A stretch of DNA of 64,000 bases, from NCBI GenBank assembly GCA_026770025.1, contig JAMXDE010000020.1, forward strand, positions 868,001 through 932,000. Reading direction: 5' to 3'. Positions 21,265 through 30,462 of the stretch are shown one piece after another; within the stretch, counting starts at the first letter, position 1, and each line of letters begins with the position of its first letter. Under the pieces are notes generated by a model. It ran no database searches and was not told the DNA's origin. It saw only the letters and a program-made list of their open reading frames with translations. The translations under genes and the position numbers were made by a program. The DNA comes from Craspedostauros australis. Taxonomy: Eukaryota; Bacillariophyta; Bacillariophyceae; Mastogloiales; Achnanthaceae.

Positions 21265-24259
21265 CTACACGACACCCCGTCGTCTCGCCATGTACCCAGC
21301 AACAGCCAAGAATGCAGCACCGCCGACAACGATCCCCGCGATGCCGCCGGGTGGAATACTGTTGTCCTCGGAACCGATCGCCCGGTTGCCTGGCGATGGG
21401 ATCGTGGGAAGTTCTCCACCACCTGTTGGTGGTAGGACGGTTGTGGGCTGGTTTTGCGGAGCGTTGCTGTTGACTGCAACTGGTGATGGTTGCTGCGACC
21501 CTGTTGGTGCTGTGGTGAGCGTGGGGGCGGATGTTGTGATGAAAGGTGCCCTTGTTGGGACCGCACTGCCGGTCGGCTTCGCCGTAGCTGTGGGTCTGGC
21601 ACTGTTGCTTGGCTTTGCGGATCCTGTCGGTGATGCTGTTGTCATCGGTTGAGGAGAGTGTCAGTTGATAATGAAGTGAAAGTTGCGAGTTAGACGCAAT
21701 GACAGAGTGGGTGAAGAAGTTGGAAGGTGTTAGTGGGTGGCGCAGTGACAAATGGGGCAAAGAAATTTCAGCTGACGCGAATGGCGACGGTCGCTTGGTT
21801 GAGGCAGTGACTGGCCGTTGGTTGCGATGACTTCGTCCGTGATACTGTGACCGCCCGCCAGGAGGATCCAGTTGGCTCGGACGTACCTGTTGGCGCGACC
21901 GAACTTGTGGGTGGCTGTGTTGCAGATGGTTTCGCACTTCCTGTTGGTGAGACGCTTCCGGTAGGTTTCGAGGTCATGGTCGGATTTGCCGATGGTCTCA
22001 GGCTTGTGGAGGGCGCCGCGCTTGTTGATGGCTTCGATGACGATGTCGGCGATTGCGTTGGGTTTCTGCTCGAAGTTGGAGAAGCCGTCAATGTTGGCTT
22101 CTGCGACTGTGTGGGCTTCCCTGTTGGTTGTGCGCTCGAAGTTGGAGACGCTGTCATCGTAGGCCGTTGGGACGAAGTTGGCTTGACTGTTGGCATGGCA
22201 CTCGAGGTAGGAGATGCGGTCATCGTTGGCTTTTGGGACGAAGTCGGATCGCTGCTTGGTATGGCGGACGCCGTTGGCTCTTGAGAAATCGTCGGACTGC
22301 CTGATGGAACTGCGCTCTCAGTCGGGGACGCAGACACTGTTGGCGCCTGTGATAACGTCGGGTTGATGCTTGGCATTTTGGAAGCTGTTGGCTTCATGGA
22401 TGATGTTGGCTTACCTGTAGGCATTGCACTTGCGGTTGGTGACGCAGACAACGTTGGCGCTTGTGATAGCGTCGGGTTGATGCTGGGCATGGCGGACGCC
22501 GTTGGCTCTTGAGAAATCGTCGGACTGCCTGATGGAACTGCGCTCTCGGTCGGGGACGCAGACAACGTTGGCGCTTGTGATAACGTCGGGTTGATGCTGG
22601 GCATCGTGGTCGACGTTGGTTGCATGGATGATGTTGGCTTACCTGTTGGCATTACACTTGCGGTTGGCGAGGCTGTCAGAGTCGGTCTCTGTGATGATGT
22701 TGGGTTGGTGCTTGGCATCTTCGTTACGGTTGGCTTCATCGAGGCTGTCGGATGACCTGTGGGTGGCATGCTTCCTGTCGGCGATGCTGTAATAGTTGGT
22801 CTTTGCGACGATGTTGGGTCGCTGCTGGGCATCGTGGTCGACGTTGGCTGCATGGAAGATGTTGGATGACCTGTGGGTGGCATGCTTGCGGTCGGCGCGG
22901 CCGTGATGGTCGGCCTTTGCGACGATGTTGGATTGACGCTTGGCATCGTAGTTGCCGTTGGTTGCATGGACGCCGTTGGGCCCCCCGTCGGACTCGCGCT
23001 CGCCGTTGGTGAGGCTGTCATCGTAGGCTTGGCGGATCCGGTTGGCTTGCTGGTGGGTTGGGCAGTCGTTGGTCTTGCACTTCCGGTTGGAGATGGCGTT
23101 GATGTGGGAGCCTCGGACAGCAGCGCAGATGGGTTCTGTGCGATGCTCGAAGGTGCTTCGCTTGCCTTGACGGTTGGGGGGAAGGTTGGTAACAGTGGCA
23201 CATTTGGCAAGTCGAGTGGACAGACTCCGCCTAATCATCCAAAGAGAGAAGCGAATGCGTGTCCGAATAGTAATAGTGGTGGCCACGCCATCGCGTATTT
23301 TGTTCATCCAAAACGCCGTGTGTTATCACCAAAAACCAAAAGCACAGAGTAGGTGAGATGTGTACATTCCAACGTGTGAGCAATCGACAATGAATGACGA
23401 ACTCCTCACTTGAAACACAACCTCATCCGGTCCTGTACGCCAAAGCTCAAGCACATCCCAAATCCATTTCATTGCACCAATGACTTTTCCAATGGTTCAT
23501 CCCTTGCTTCATTCAATGGCAGCACCAGTTAACCACTGTCCTTCCCAACTTCAGCAATACAATGCAACACCGTGCAGTATGCCCAGGCATCCAAGTAATG
23601 GCAATCCTGATGATAAACTTACGTTCCAGCGGTGTCAATCTCGTGTTGTTGACGAAGGGAAGCATGAGACAGCACAGCTCCAGGACGGACTTCTCGGCAT
23701 TCGTTGTGTTGGTGGGATCGTACGGAAACCCAAATTCTTGGCCATCCAGCGCCAGATCGTCGAGGCACATCGACAGCTCGAAGACGCTGTCTGTGGGGCA
23801 GTTGAAGTAGACGAAGGTGAGCTGCACCGAGACGGAGAGCGCCGTGAACTCGGGATCCGGACAACCTAAGGCCGGGATGTTCTCACCCTCCAAAGATCTG
23901 CAGGCTCCGCCCATGAAGTTGGCAAACTCGAGGTTGCTGATACTCTCGTCGGCGACGACTTCGTCGCTGAGCATGTCGCTTGTGCAGTACTCCACGAAGT
24001 CCTTCATGCTGACCAAGGGCACCACGTCGTCTGCCTGCAGCAGCCGGTTTGCTTCTTGTTTCAGATTCCGCGATCGCAGCTGAGGCGACGTTGTTGCTGT
24101 AGCTGCAGCTGCAGATGATGACGAGAATGATGATAAGAAAGAAGGTGAGGAAAACGAAGCAGTCGAGGCTGACCTTCGCGACCCGCTATTGGTGGAATCT
24201 GCCGTGGCGAGCATCACCATCCCCAGCAGCGACCATCTCTTCAGTGAACTTGGCGTCAT
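21265..24259 (-). CDS. Secreted membrane-anchored protein with Pro/Thr-repeat stalk
   Basis: Three exons on the minus strand, 24259-23623, 23230-21887 and 21623-21265, join in phase to 779 residues. Donors are GTAAGT (23622) and GTACGT (21886); acceptors ATTAG (23231) and ACAG (21624), the latter after a long pyrimidine-rich AG-free stretch. The N-terminus is a likely signal peptide (WSLLGMVMLATADS). Residues about 65-212 form a small Cys-containing globular domain (CTSDML, GGACRSL, CPDPEF, ELCCLMLPF). Residues 220-735 are Ser/Pro/Thr repeats, including near-identical 38-residue units with PTSSQRPTITASPTG. A final hydrophobic helix (GIAGIVVGGAAFLAVAGYMA, about 754-773) plus RRR anchors it. 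Reads as a cell-surface stalk protein; such PT-repeat proteins are common in diatoms. Function of the head domain unknown. Confidence 0.78.
21900..23150. repeat. Tandem repeats inside the PT-stalk exon
   Basis: DNA repeats of about 114 bp (38 codons) and shorter PT units encode the stalk. Neighbouring units, for example those around 22480-22580 and 22280-22380, are nearly identical at nucleotide level, so copy number probably varies by slippage or unequal crossing-over. Confidence 0.75.
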
Positions 24260-25342
24260 TGTTGCAGTGCTTGTCCTCGTGGTTGGTATATGGAGTGATC
24301 TTCTCTGCGACTATTGCAATGCGGAATGATCTCGAATATCTCTTGTTTGGAGCCTCTTCTCGGAGTTATGTGGTTCAGATTGGAGTGGATGGATGTTGTG
24401 GATGATGGGTGATGAAATGGACGTGCGAGCAAGTGTGGAACTGGGGAGGATATGTTTCGTCTTGTGCTGGTAGCTCGTATGGCAGAGAGACTTTGAGTGA
24501 CCGTTAGATTCAGGGATGGTGTCGATAGTCCTATTGTTGCTGTTGCTGTTGCCGTTGCTGTTGCTATGGAAGGGCAGAATGGGATTGCAATGAAGTGGCA
24601 GGTAGGATGCTGTCTCTGATCGTTTGCTCTGTCTTGTTTTGCTTCGTGGTTTGCTCCCTTTTGCGTTCTTGTGTGGCTTTGTGTACCGCGGATCTGCCTC
24701 CTTCACTGTTGGACGAGATGCCAGTTGATGTTTCAGTTTTGTGTCTAATCCGACGCCAAATGTGCCGACAATCAGGAGGAGCGCCAAGTTGCGCGCCATC
24801 CCGTCTGTTTGTTACCATAGTGCGACTCGCTATTCATGTGTGAAGCTACAATCCCGTCTTATTTGATCTCTTGGCGCGCGCGAAGTACTTATGAATTCCC
24901 ACTTCAATTAGGCATCGCTATTCCGTTGAGACGCTTCTTGGTTTCATTCGGAAGCAGATTGCGCAGCGTTCGTACGACCACATGCTCACATTTTCAAAGC
25001 CGTCACGCAAACATTCAAAGTCCAAATCGTGGCAAAAACATCCGCCGAACTCCAAAACACAGAAGCGAAGGGAAGCTCTCTGCACAGGGACGAGCACATG
25101 ACCGGAACACACAAACAGAGACATCACTCACAAGAGGCAAAACATCGCACGACCACGTGCATGCACAAAAGAGGCAAAGCCACGAGGGTATCACATGCAA
25201 GGCAATCTGGATGCCACATCAGTGTTCGCAAACCATCACACAAAAGCAAGAATTAGGCGATCAAGCAACCTGCGATCTTGCCTCCACACATTCGCATCTC
25301 CACATTGATCCCTCGGCAACGAACGATGACGACGGCGCAGCC
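24260..25342. other. Divergent intergenic region, 1.1 kb
   Basis: Between the PT-stalk gene (minus) and the glycosyltransferase gene (plus). A short TTGCTG-type repeat lies near 24536-24566. The plus-strand frame is open from 24836 but has no homology-like character before 25343. No separate gene supported. Confidence 0.5.
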
Positions 25343-26745
25343 ATGACAAGATTGGCACCGCCATCGCTATCATCACAGCCGTCCTTATCGCCACCATCGT
25401 GGTTGCCAGTGCCAACATGTCGCAAGCGCAGGATGCACTGGTCGATGCTACTGCTGCCGCTGCTGACCATCTGCATGCTTTCTGAGCTGCGATTGCTACG
25501 GCAAGCCAGCATTCCGGCGCGAGAAGGCTCCCAGTTGTCCGTGGATGCGGGGCATGGATCGCCATCGTCGCTCGGAGATGCTCGCAATGGGGCCTCGAGG
25601 GTGGCGTATACGTATTCGTCCACCGGTGCCCTCCCATCTCTTCATGATTTGACGACAAGCGGAAGATCAGGCAGTGCCAAGTGCTCGACGCAGTCTCTGG
25701 ACTATATTCAGAACATAGAGAATCCCACACAGCAGCAGCAGCAAGAAGCCAATCCATCACCCCGGATACCGAAGATCATCCATCAAACATTCAAGGACCG
25801 TTGCGTCCCGACTGCGTTTGCCGAGGTATCGAAGCGCTGGAAGTTGGATGGATACGCGTATTACTTCCACGATGATCTCGCCATGGATCGTGTCTTCCAA
25901 ACCATCGATTTCCCAGAATTCCCACACTTGCGATCAGTGTTGAAGCACTGCGTGAAGAATGCCACACTCAAGGCAGATCTTTGGCGTTATCTGATCCTTT
26001 GGTTGTACGGCGGTGTGGTACGTCAACCTGCGCATGTCCGGAGTCAAGCTCTGATTCAATTCGCCGTTCACACATTCTCACACGAGGATCCGTTAAACAA
26101 CCAATGAATCCGTGCTTTCTTCTTCTGCTTCTGTGGACACCATTGCCAAACCATCCATCCATCCATCCATCCATCCATGCATGCGTGCAGTATTCGGACT
26201 TCGATACGGCACCAAATGAATTCGATGAACACACAATCGCAAGGTCCGATGACGGGTTCTTTGTTGTGGAGCAGTACAGCCTCTTGAGTCAGTACTTCAT
26301 GGCCGTATCACCCAAACATCCCATCATGTACTACGCCGTGCAACGCAGCCTCATCAATCTCTTGCAAGCATCCGACACGCTCAATATGGGTGCAGCAGTG
26401 AAAACGGGACCACATGCGTTGCACAAGGCGCTGCAAGACTTTCAATGGGATGTGGGCATCCTCGTCGATCCAATGATGGCGGGCGCTAAGCCTGTCAAAG
26501 CCGGTTTGTATCACGGGTCGCAGAATCGCAGCATCCGTGTGGTGGGCAGCTCCAAAAATGAGAATGAGTACGTTCACAGGTTGGCGATGAAACCAGCCGA
26601 ACGTTGGCGAGGGTATCGGCAGATGAACATGAAGCATTTCTCGGAATATACCGGTGCGAAAGCGAAGAAATCGGGTATGTCCTGTATGGCGGCCATATTG
26701 AACGGTACCATCAGTGATGGCAGAGGTCTCTTGAGCACATCATGA
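25343..26745 (+). CDS. Glycosyltransferase family 32 (OCH1-like), type II membrane protein
   Basis: Two exons, 25343-26017 and 26191-26745, give 409 residues. Donor GTACGT at 26018, acceptor TGCAG at 26186-26190, phase 0; splicing recreates the catalytic block LWLYGGVYSDFDTAP, whose DxD (Asp-Phe-Asp) binds metal and nucleotide sugar. Upstream are IPKIIHQTFKD and LKADLWRYLIL, typical of GT32/Gly_transf_sug enzymes. A hydrophobic signal anchor (MLLLPLLTICML, about residues 34-46) follows a basic N-terminus, fitting a Golgi type II enzyme with a Ser/Gln-rich stem. Downstream residues include PKHPIMYYAV and TGPHALHKAL, also family-like. Probably adds mannose or another hexose to glycoproteins or glycolipids; exact linkage unknown. 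The 173-bp intron contains an ATCC repeat. Confidence 0.85.
26151..26178 (+). repeat. ATCC tetranucleotide repeat in the glycosyltransferase intron
   Basis: About seven consecutive copies of CATC/ATCC just upstream of the intron's acceptor; it lies in the pyrimidine-rich tract region and may serve as part of it. Confidence 0.7.
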
Positions 26746-26967
26746 CGTGCTCGTGACATGTTGTTGGCAACGGGACGGGCTGAAGGGAGAGAAACTATAT
26801 TGCTTGCCTGCGTTGGGTGGAAGCACCTGACGACGAGTGAAGCAGTGCGTGAGGAGCACTCTAGTTTGCTGAGTTTGTGTACGCGAGTTATTCTGCTCTA
26901 CCTTACATGATCTTTATTCACCGCATAAACGGTTCCTTGTTCCACGGGCTGCTGGAAACTAGAGATC

Positions 26968-27690
26968 TTGTGCTCGCTCCTTTTCCAGGCGCTCACGACG
27001 CCGGTGATTCTACTTGTATCAAATCAGTTTCTTGCGACCGTGATGGATTCGATCATGCCATCGTCCGTAAGGTGGTATGACTCATAGAGACTGAGATTGA
27101 TGAGCGCCACCTTCTTCTTGCCCTTGCGCCCGATCTTGCCTGCAGCATTCACCTCGAGGTCTCCGAAGACGGGACCATCCTTGTGAACGGAAGGGAACTT
27201 GTCCATCCATTCCTGCTTGGTGCTGAAGCTGAACTTGGGAGTTGTCATCTTGAAATCGTCGGCCAAGAACGCGCCTGCTGCAGCATAATCTTGCTGGGCT
27301 TCGAGCGCGTCAAGGAAGCTTTGGACAGTACCAAAATGGGGGTTGGCGGTGGTTGCAGATGGAGCCATGGTGATGATGAATGTGTTGGGTTGGAGCTTGG
27401 GTTGGAAGTACGATGTGGTTGGGGTTTGGAATCGAGGTCGAGGCTGGTTTATGTCTGTATGTATGGGTGTGAGAGATGTGATTGTTGTGGTCGTTGTTGT
27501 GGTCGTTGTTGTGATTTTATGTGAGGTGTTTGCAAGTTTGGTGCAACGAGCTTCCCAACGATGAGGATCAGGGAAGCGCACATCTGTGCAGCGTGGGTGG
27601 TGATGTTCATGATGGGGTGATGTGTGAATGTGGAAGAGCGCAGAGACACAAAAGAAGAAAAGCGAAAAGCGAAACATGGCGAACGTGTGA
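26968..27690. repeat. Segmental duplication, copy 1 (partner 50488-51209)
   Basis: About 723 bp almost identical, in the same orientation, to 50488-51209. It covers the whole SnoaL-like gene and its upstream 320 bp. Differences are few: several silent changes in the coding part, one 8-bp indel in the leader (27463-27470 region), and a cluster near 27560. Identity stops abruptly on both sides, with unrelated flanks. No terminal repeats or target duplication were seen, so the mechanism is unclear. Confidence 0.9.
27024..27368 (-). CDS. Small SnoaL/NTF2-like protein, copy 1
   Basis: 114 residues from the ATG at 27368, whose context (GGTGC-free, TCACCATGG) is a good start. The sequence FLDALEAQQDYAAAGAFLADDFKM near the N-terminus followed by WMDKF, then a basic GKIGRKGKKKVAL strand and a C-terminal I-E-S-I-T-V-A-R-N strand, resembles the cone-shaped NTF2/SnoaL fold used by small isomerases, polyketide cyclases and stress proteins. 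No catalytic residues can be assigned. Only one conservative residue change (Ser for Thr near residue 98) separates it from the copy at 50544-50888. No targeting signal. Family assignment is by pattern only. Confidence 0.6.
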   Translation of the reverse strand: MAPSATTANPHFGTVQSFLDALEAQQDYAAAGAFLADDFKMTTPKFSFSTKQEWMDKFPSVHKDGPVFGDLEVNAAGKIGRKGKKKVALINLSLYESYHLTDDGMIESITVARN

Positions 27691-28416
27691 GTCGCAGTTC
27701 AACTAAGAACGGACTACTTTCTCTTTAGAGTGTTCCGTGTCGCTGCTTGAAATTACGTTTTTTTGGCGCGCAATTGTCCAAGCCTGACAACGGCCACACC
27801 CTTCCTTTGCCCCCCTCTTTTCAGTCACGAACCATTCCCGGTTACAATGCTACGGTTCGTCTATGACCTACGTTAGCCAATGACCGTACGACCACGGCAG
27901 GATTTTGAAAAGGGGCTCCTATAGAGACTATAATTAAATCGCATATATTTTAACACATTGGTAATAAGGAACAGGTGCTAGACAGTGAGTCCGGACCTTG
28001 GTTATAAAGTTATGAGGGCGTCAGCCTAGCGTTTTAGAGGCAAAACGTGATGCAAGCGGCCAGGATTCGCTTTTTGTGGGAACTCCTGTCACGACAAGTG
28101 GCACCCATTTCTATCTGATTTTTGCTTGCTTTGTGTTTTGCTTGGTGGGACCCCCGTGTTGCATCGGCTAACCCGGAAACAAAAGACACAACAACACAGA
28201 CAAGAGGACAACAACGTGACTGGTGACTCACTAACCGGTACAAATACTGGCTTACTGAAATCCAGGAGCACACAACCAAAAAGCAAAAAAAAGAACAGGA
28301 GAAAACAGAACCAGCGGTTCGATCACAAAAAGGATTTCTTGTGCGGCAACAACAAGCGCGTGTTGGTGCGGGAGAAAAATCCATACTCCCTTTTTCCTCT
28401 TCCTTTCCTCGTGGCG
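27691..28416. other. Non-genic sequence before the element-like gene
   Basis: Contains an AT-rich stretch (27925-27970) and short purine runs. The frame of the following gene is open from 28126, but the extra N-terminus is Lys/Gln-rich and unlike the rest. No gene or terminal repeat could be identified. Confidence 0.5.
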
Positions 28417-29700
28417 ATGCCGTTGCCTCCTGATGTCAAGGCTGCTGCCCAGGTGCTGCAGTATGGGTCTCCCTCCGCACCTCTGCCTGTGGCATCCTCT
28501 CACGTTGGCGCGTCTCTGGGTTCTGGGGGGGAGGGGATGTTGCTCGATCCCATGGAGGTGTCCGGTGTTGGCGTTGTCGATGCTGAGGTGTTGGCTCTTG
28601 TGCCTTTGTTCGAGTCTCCTGGTGAACCAGGGCAGCTGTTCTGCGGTGGTCTCATTGGGAAGTCGGGCGCTGTGTTCTGTACTAACCATTTGGCAGTGGG
28701 CATGGTTCATTGCGGCGTGGCGGCTCATGGGAAGCACAAGGTTGTTGCATCTGCTGATGATCTTTTCATCCGTCGTCCTTCCTCCAAGCAACGCAGCTTG
28801 GGTGGCGCTTTTTGCACTCCCAGCATCAACAAGTTTGGGCTCTTGGAGGAGGTCTCATCAACCCTTGAGGTGCCCAGGCCAGTGAGCCTGTGGACATCCA
28901 TCTTCCAGTCCATTGTCAACGGCGAAACCGACTCGTCCCACATCACCAAGCTGGACAGTGGCGCCTCATTCCAGAAGACACTGTTCGCCAAGCGGCTGCG
29001 GCCAAACGACCCAACCATTGACAGGTCAGCTACTTCAGTCACCACCAAGCAGCCCAAGTCCGCAGCGGATGGGGTTGCCATCCCAAAGGAGCGCCCTGCC
29101 GCTGACCTGCAGGACGGAATCGATCTCAAGACTGTGGTTGAGGACCAACTCAACCCTGCCATCTTGGCACTTTGGTCTGTTTCCACAGCAGTGCTGGACA
29201 TTGAAGACGCCCTCCACACTCTGACTGAGTCAACAAGCGAGGCCTTCACAGACACGGACAACCGAGGGTCGCAGCTGCAAAGCTCCCTCAGTGTCCTACC
29301 GTCCACCTCCCATGGGCTTGAGGCTGCCCAGGTCTGGCCTAACCTCTTCACAATCTCCTCACTTCTGAAGGACCAGCTGGGTCACTTTATGGACTTGGAG
29401 TCCCACTCCACAGAGCTACATTGCACTGGTTCCAAAGGTCTTACCAAGATCTCTGAAGCACATGCACACCTCAAGAGCCATGTTGATGAATACCATTCTT
29501 GCTTTGATGCTATCAACATCATTGTTGGTAGTCTCTATGCCAGGATGGAGGGATCCAATGCCACAACCAGTGAAGAAAATGTCTGGAAGGCAATCAACAA
29601 ACTTGAATCTCAAGCAGGAGACAACTCGCCTTTCATACCGGATCCTTTGGAAGCTGGTAGGCTTGAGGCCCTCAAGCAGTATCAGCACAAAATTGAATAG
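28417..29700 (+). CDS. Element-like gene of unknown family, 5' part (disrupted)
   Basis: 427 residues from the ATG at 28417; not recognised. The N-terminal third has a Cys/His cluster (FCGGLIGKSGAVFCTNHLAV, then a further H-C and AHGKHK) that may bind zinc. The rest is polar with long helical, probably coiled-coil stretches ending LEALKQYQHKIE. After the stop come a tRNA-like sequence and the Copia insertion; sequence 7.4 kb downstream (37085-37918) looks like the continuation of the same protein, resuming with ELLHIKSGLGSKVVEI. I therefore read this as the still-open first part of a multi-copy, gag-like or transposon-associated gene. Residue composition (many Ser, Leu, Val, few introns) fits that. 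Confidence in translation is moderate; function is not inferred. Confidence 0.5.
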   Translation: MPLPPDVKAAAQVLQYGSPSAPLPVASSHVGASLGSGGEGMLLDPMEVSGVGVVDAEVLALVPLFESPGEPGQLFCGGLIGKSGAVFCTNHLAVGMVHCGVAAHGKHKVVASADDLFIRRPSSKQRSLGGAFCTPSINKFGLLEEVSSTLEVPRPVSLWTSIFQSIVNGETDSSHITKLDSGASFQKTLFAKRLRPNDPTIDRSATSVTTKQPKSAADGVAIPKERPAADLQDGIDLKTVVEDQLNPAILALWSVSTAVLDIEDALHTLTESTSEAFTDTDNRGSQLQSSLSVLPSTSHGLEAAQVWPNLFTISSLLKDQLGHFMDLESHSTELHCTGSKGLTKISEAHAHLKSHVDEYHSCFDAINIIVGSLYARMEGSNATTSEENVWKAINKLESQAGDNSPFIPDPLEAGRLEALKQYQHKIE

Positions 29701-29770
29701 TGCTAAGTACGTTACTCCCGTAGCCCCCACTATCTATAAATTTCACTTGTGTTCGGATCAGCAATCGCAT

Positions 29771-29808
29771 TGCCTGTAGCTCAACGGTAGAGCACCAGTA
29801 ATTCTAAC
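29771..29808 (+). tRNA. tRNA-like sequence, 5' half (split by the Copia element)
   Basis: A D-arm GCTC-AACGGTA-GAGC with a canonical A-box (TAGCTCAACGG) is followed by the anticodon-stem bases CAGT, the loop AATTCTA, and the first two bases of ACTG. The 3' half resumes at 37006. Joined, the two halves make a cloverleaf of about 69 nt with a perfect T-arm. The acceptor stem pairs well only if one T is added at position 5-6, and the anticodon loop lacks U33, so this is probably a decayed tRNA gene or tRNA-derived SINE head. Anticodon uncertain (UUC or UCU by register). Confidence 0.6.
29804..29808 (+). repeat. 5-bp target-site duplication, left copy
   Basis: CTAAC directly before the left LTR, matched by CTAAC at 37001-37005 directly after the right LTR. 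Five base pairs is the usual Copia target duplication. Confidence 0.9.
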
Positions 29809-30438
29809 TGTTAGAACGTAATCGTAGATGGGTTTGAAGATACCGCACCGAGAACGTAGAGTGATCAAGTCGTTGTTGTTGGTGAGGAAAGTGTTTGTTT
29901 ACTGTGTTATTCGTATGGTAGTATGAATGCTGTCGAGCTCACAAGATTGTCTTCTTGGAACTGTGAGCATGAGAGAGGCATGACATGATCTCATGCAATT
30001 GCAAGTAAAAATAACACGGAGACAACACGACAAATGTGCGTGTTACTGCGTGAAGATGAGGTGCAAAAGTCAATGAACAAAACACCGCGATAGCCCGTGT
30101 TGTAAATTACGTCTTCTCACGATGTTGCTAGTAGTACGATCACACGATTGATCGTATTCACTTGAGAAGGTCATGGCAAGATTCGCACGTGTCACACCCA
30201 AGATCCAAGTCTGTCCTGATTGGGCAGATTGGCTCATCTTGGCAAGAAATCAATTTCCACGACATTTTTGGATCTGTGATTGAGGGAAAACGATTCTTGC
30301 GACGCGAAATGCGACACAAATCTGACACAACGGATTTTCGACCAAAATTTCCGTTCGGAACGGAAAAGGTAAGAAAAGTGAAGATTTCTGATTGGTCGAC
30401 GGGTGTCGCTATTGTTAGAGATTTAGCGTGCGCTAATA
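29809..30438 (-). repeat. 3' LTR of the Copia element
   Basis: Near-identical to 36369-37000. Small differences include TTTGAAG versus TGTGAAGG after the first 30 bases, GTGATC versus GTAATC, and an A-run length change, consistent with recent divergence. Confidence 0.93.
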
Positions 30439-30449
30439 CTCCCCAAAGC
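30439..30449 (-). other. Polypurine tract candidate of the Copia element
   Basis: On the minus strand the bases just before the 3' LTR read GCTTTGGGGAG. The purine run directly abutting the LTR is the expected plus-strand primer of reverse transcription. Confidence 0.6.
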
Positions 30450-30462
30450 GTGTCCCGGACAT

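Noticed and set aside
21847-23352. Regular direct repeats that at first look like a CRISPR array or satellite, and long plus-strand frames over them
   Set aside because: The period encodes Pro/Thr repeats of the minus-strand stalk protein; spacers are not unique and the host is a eukaryote.
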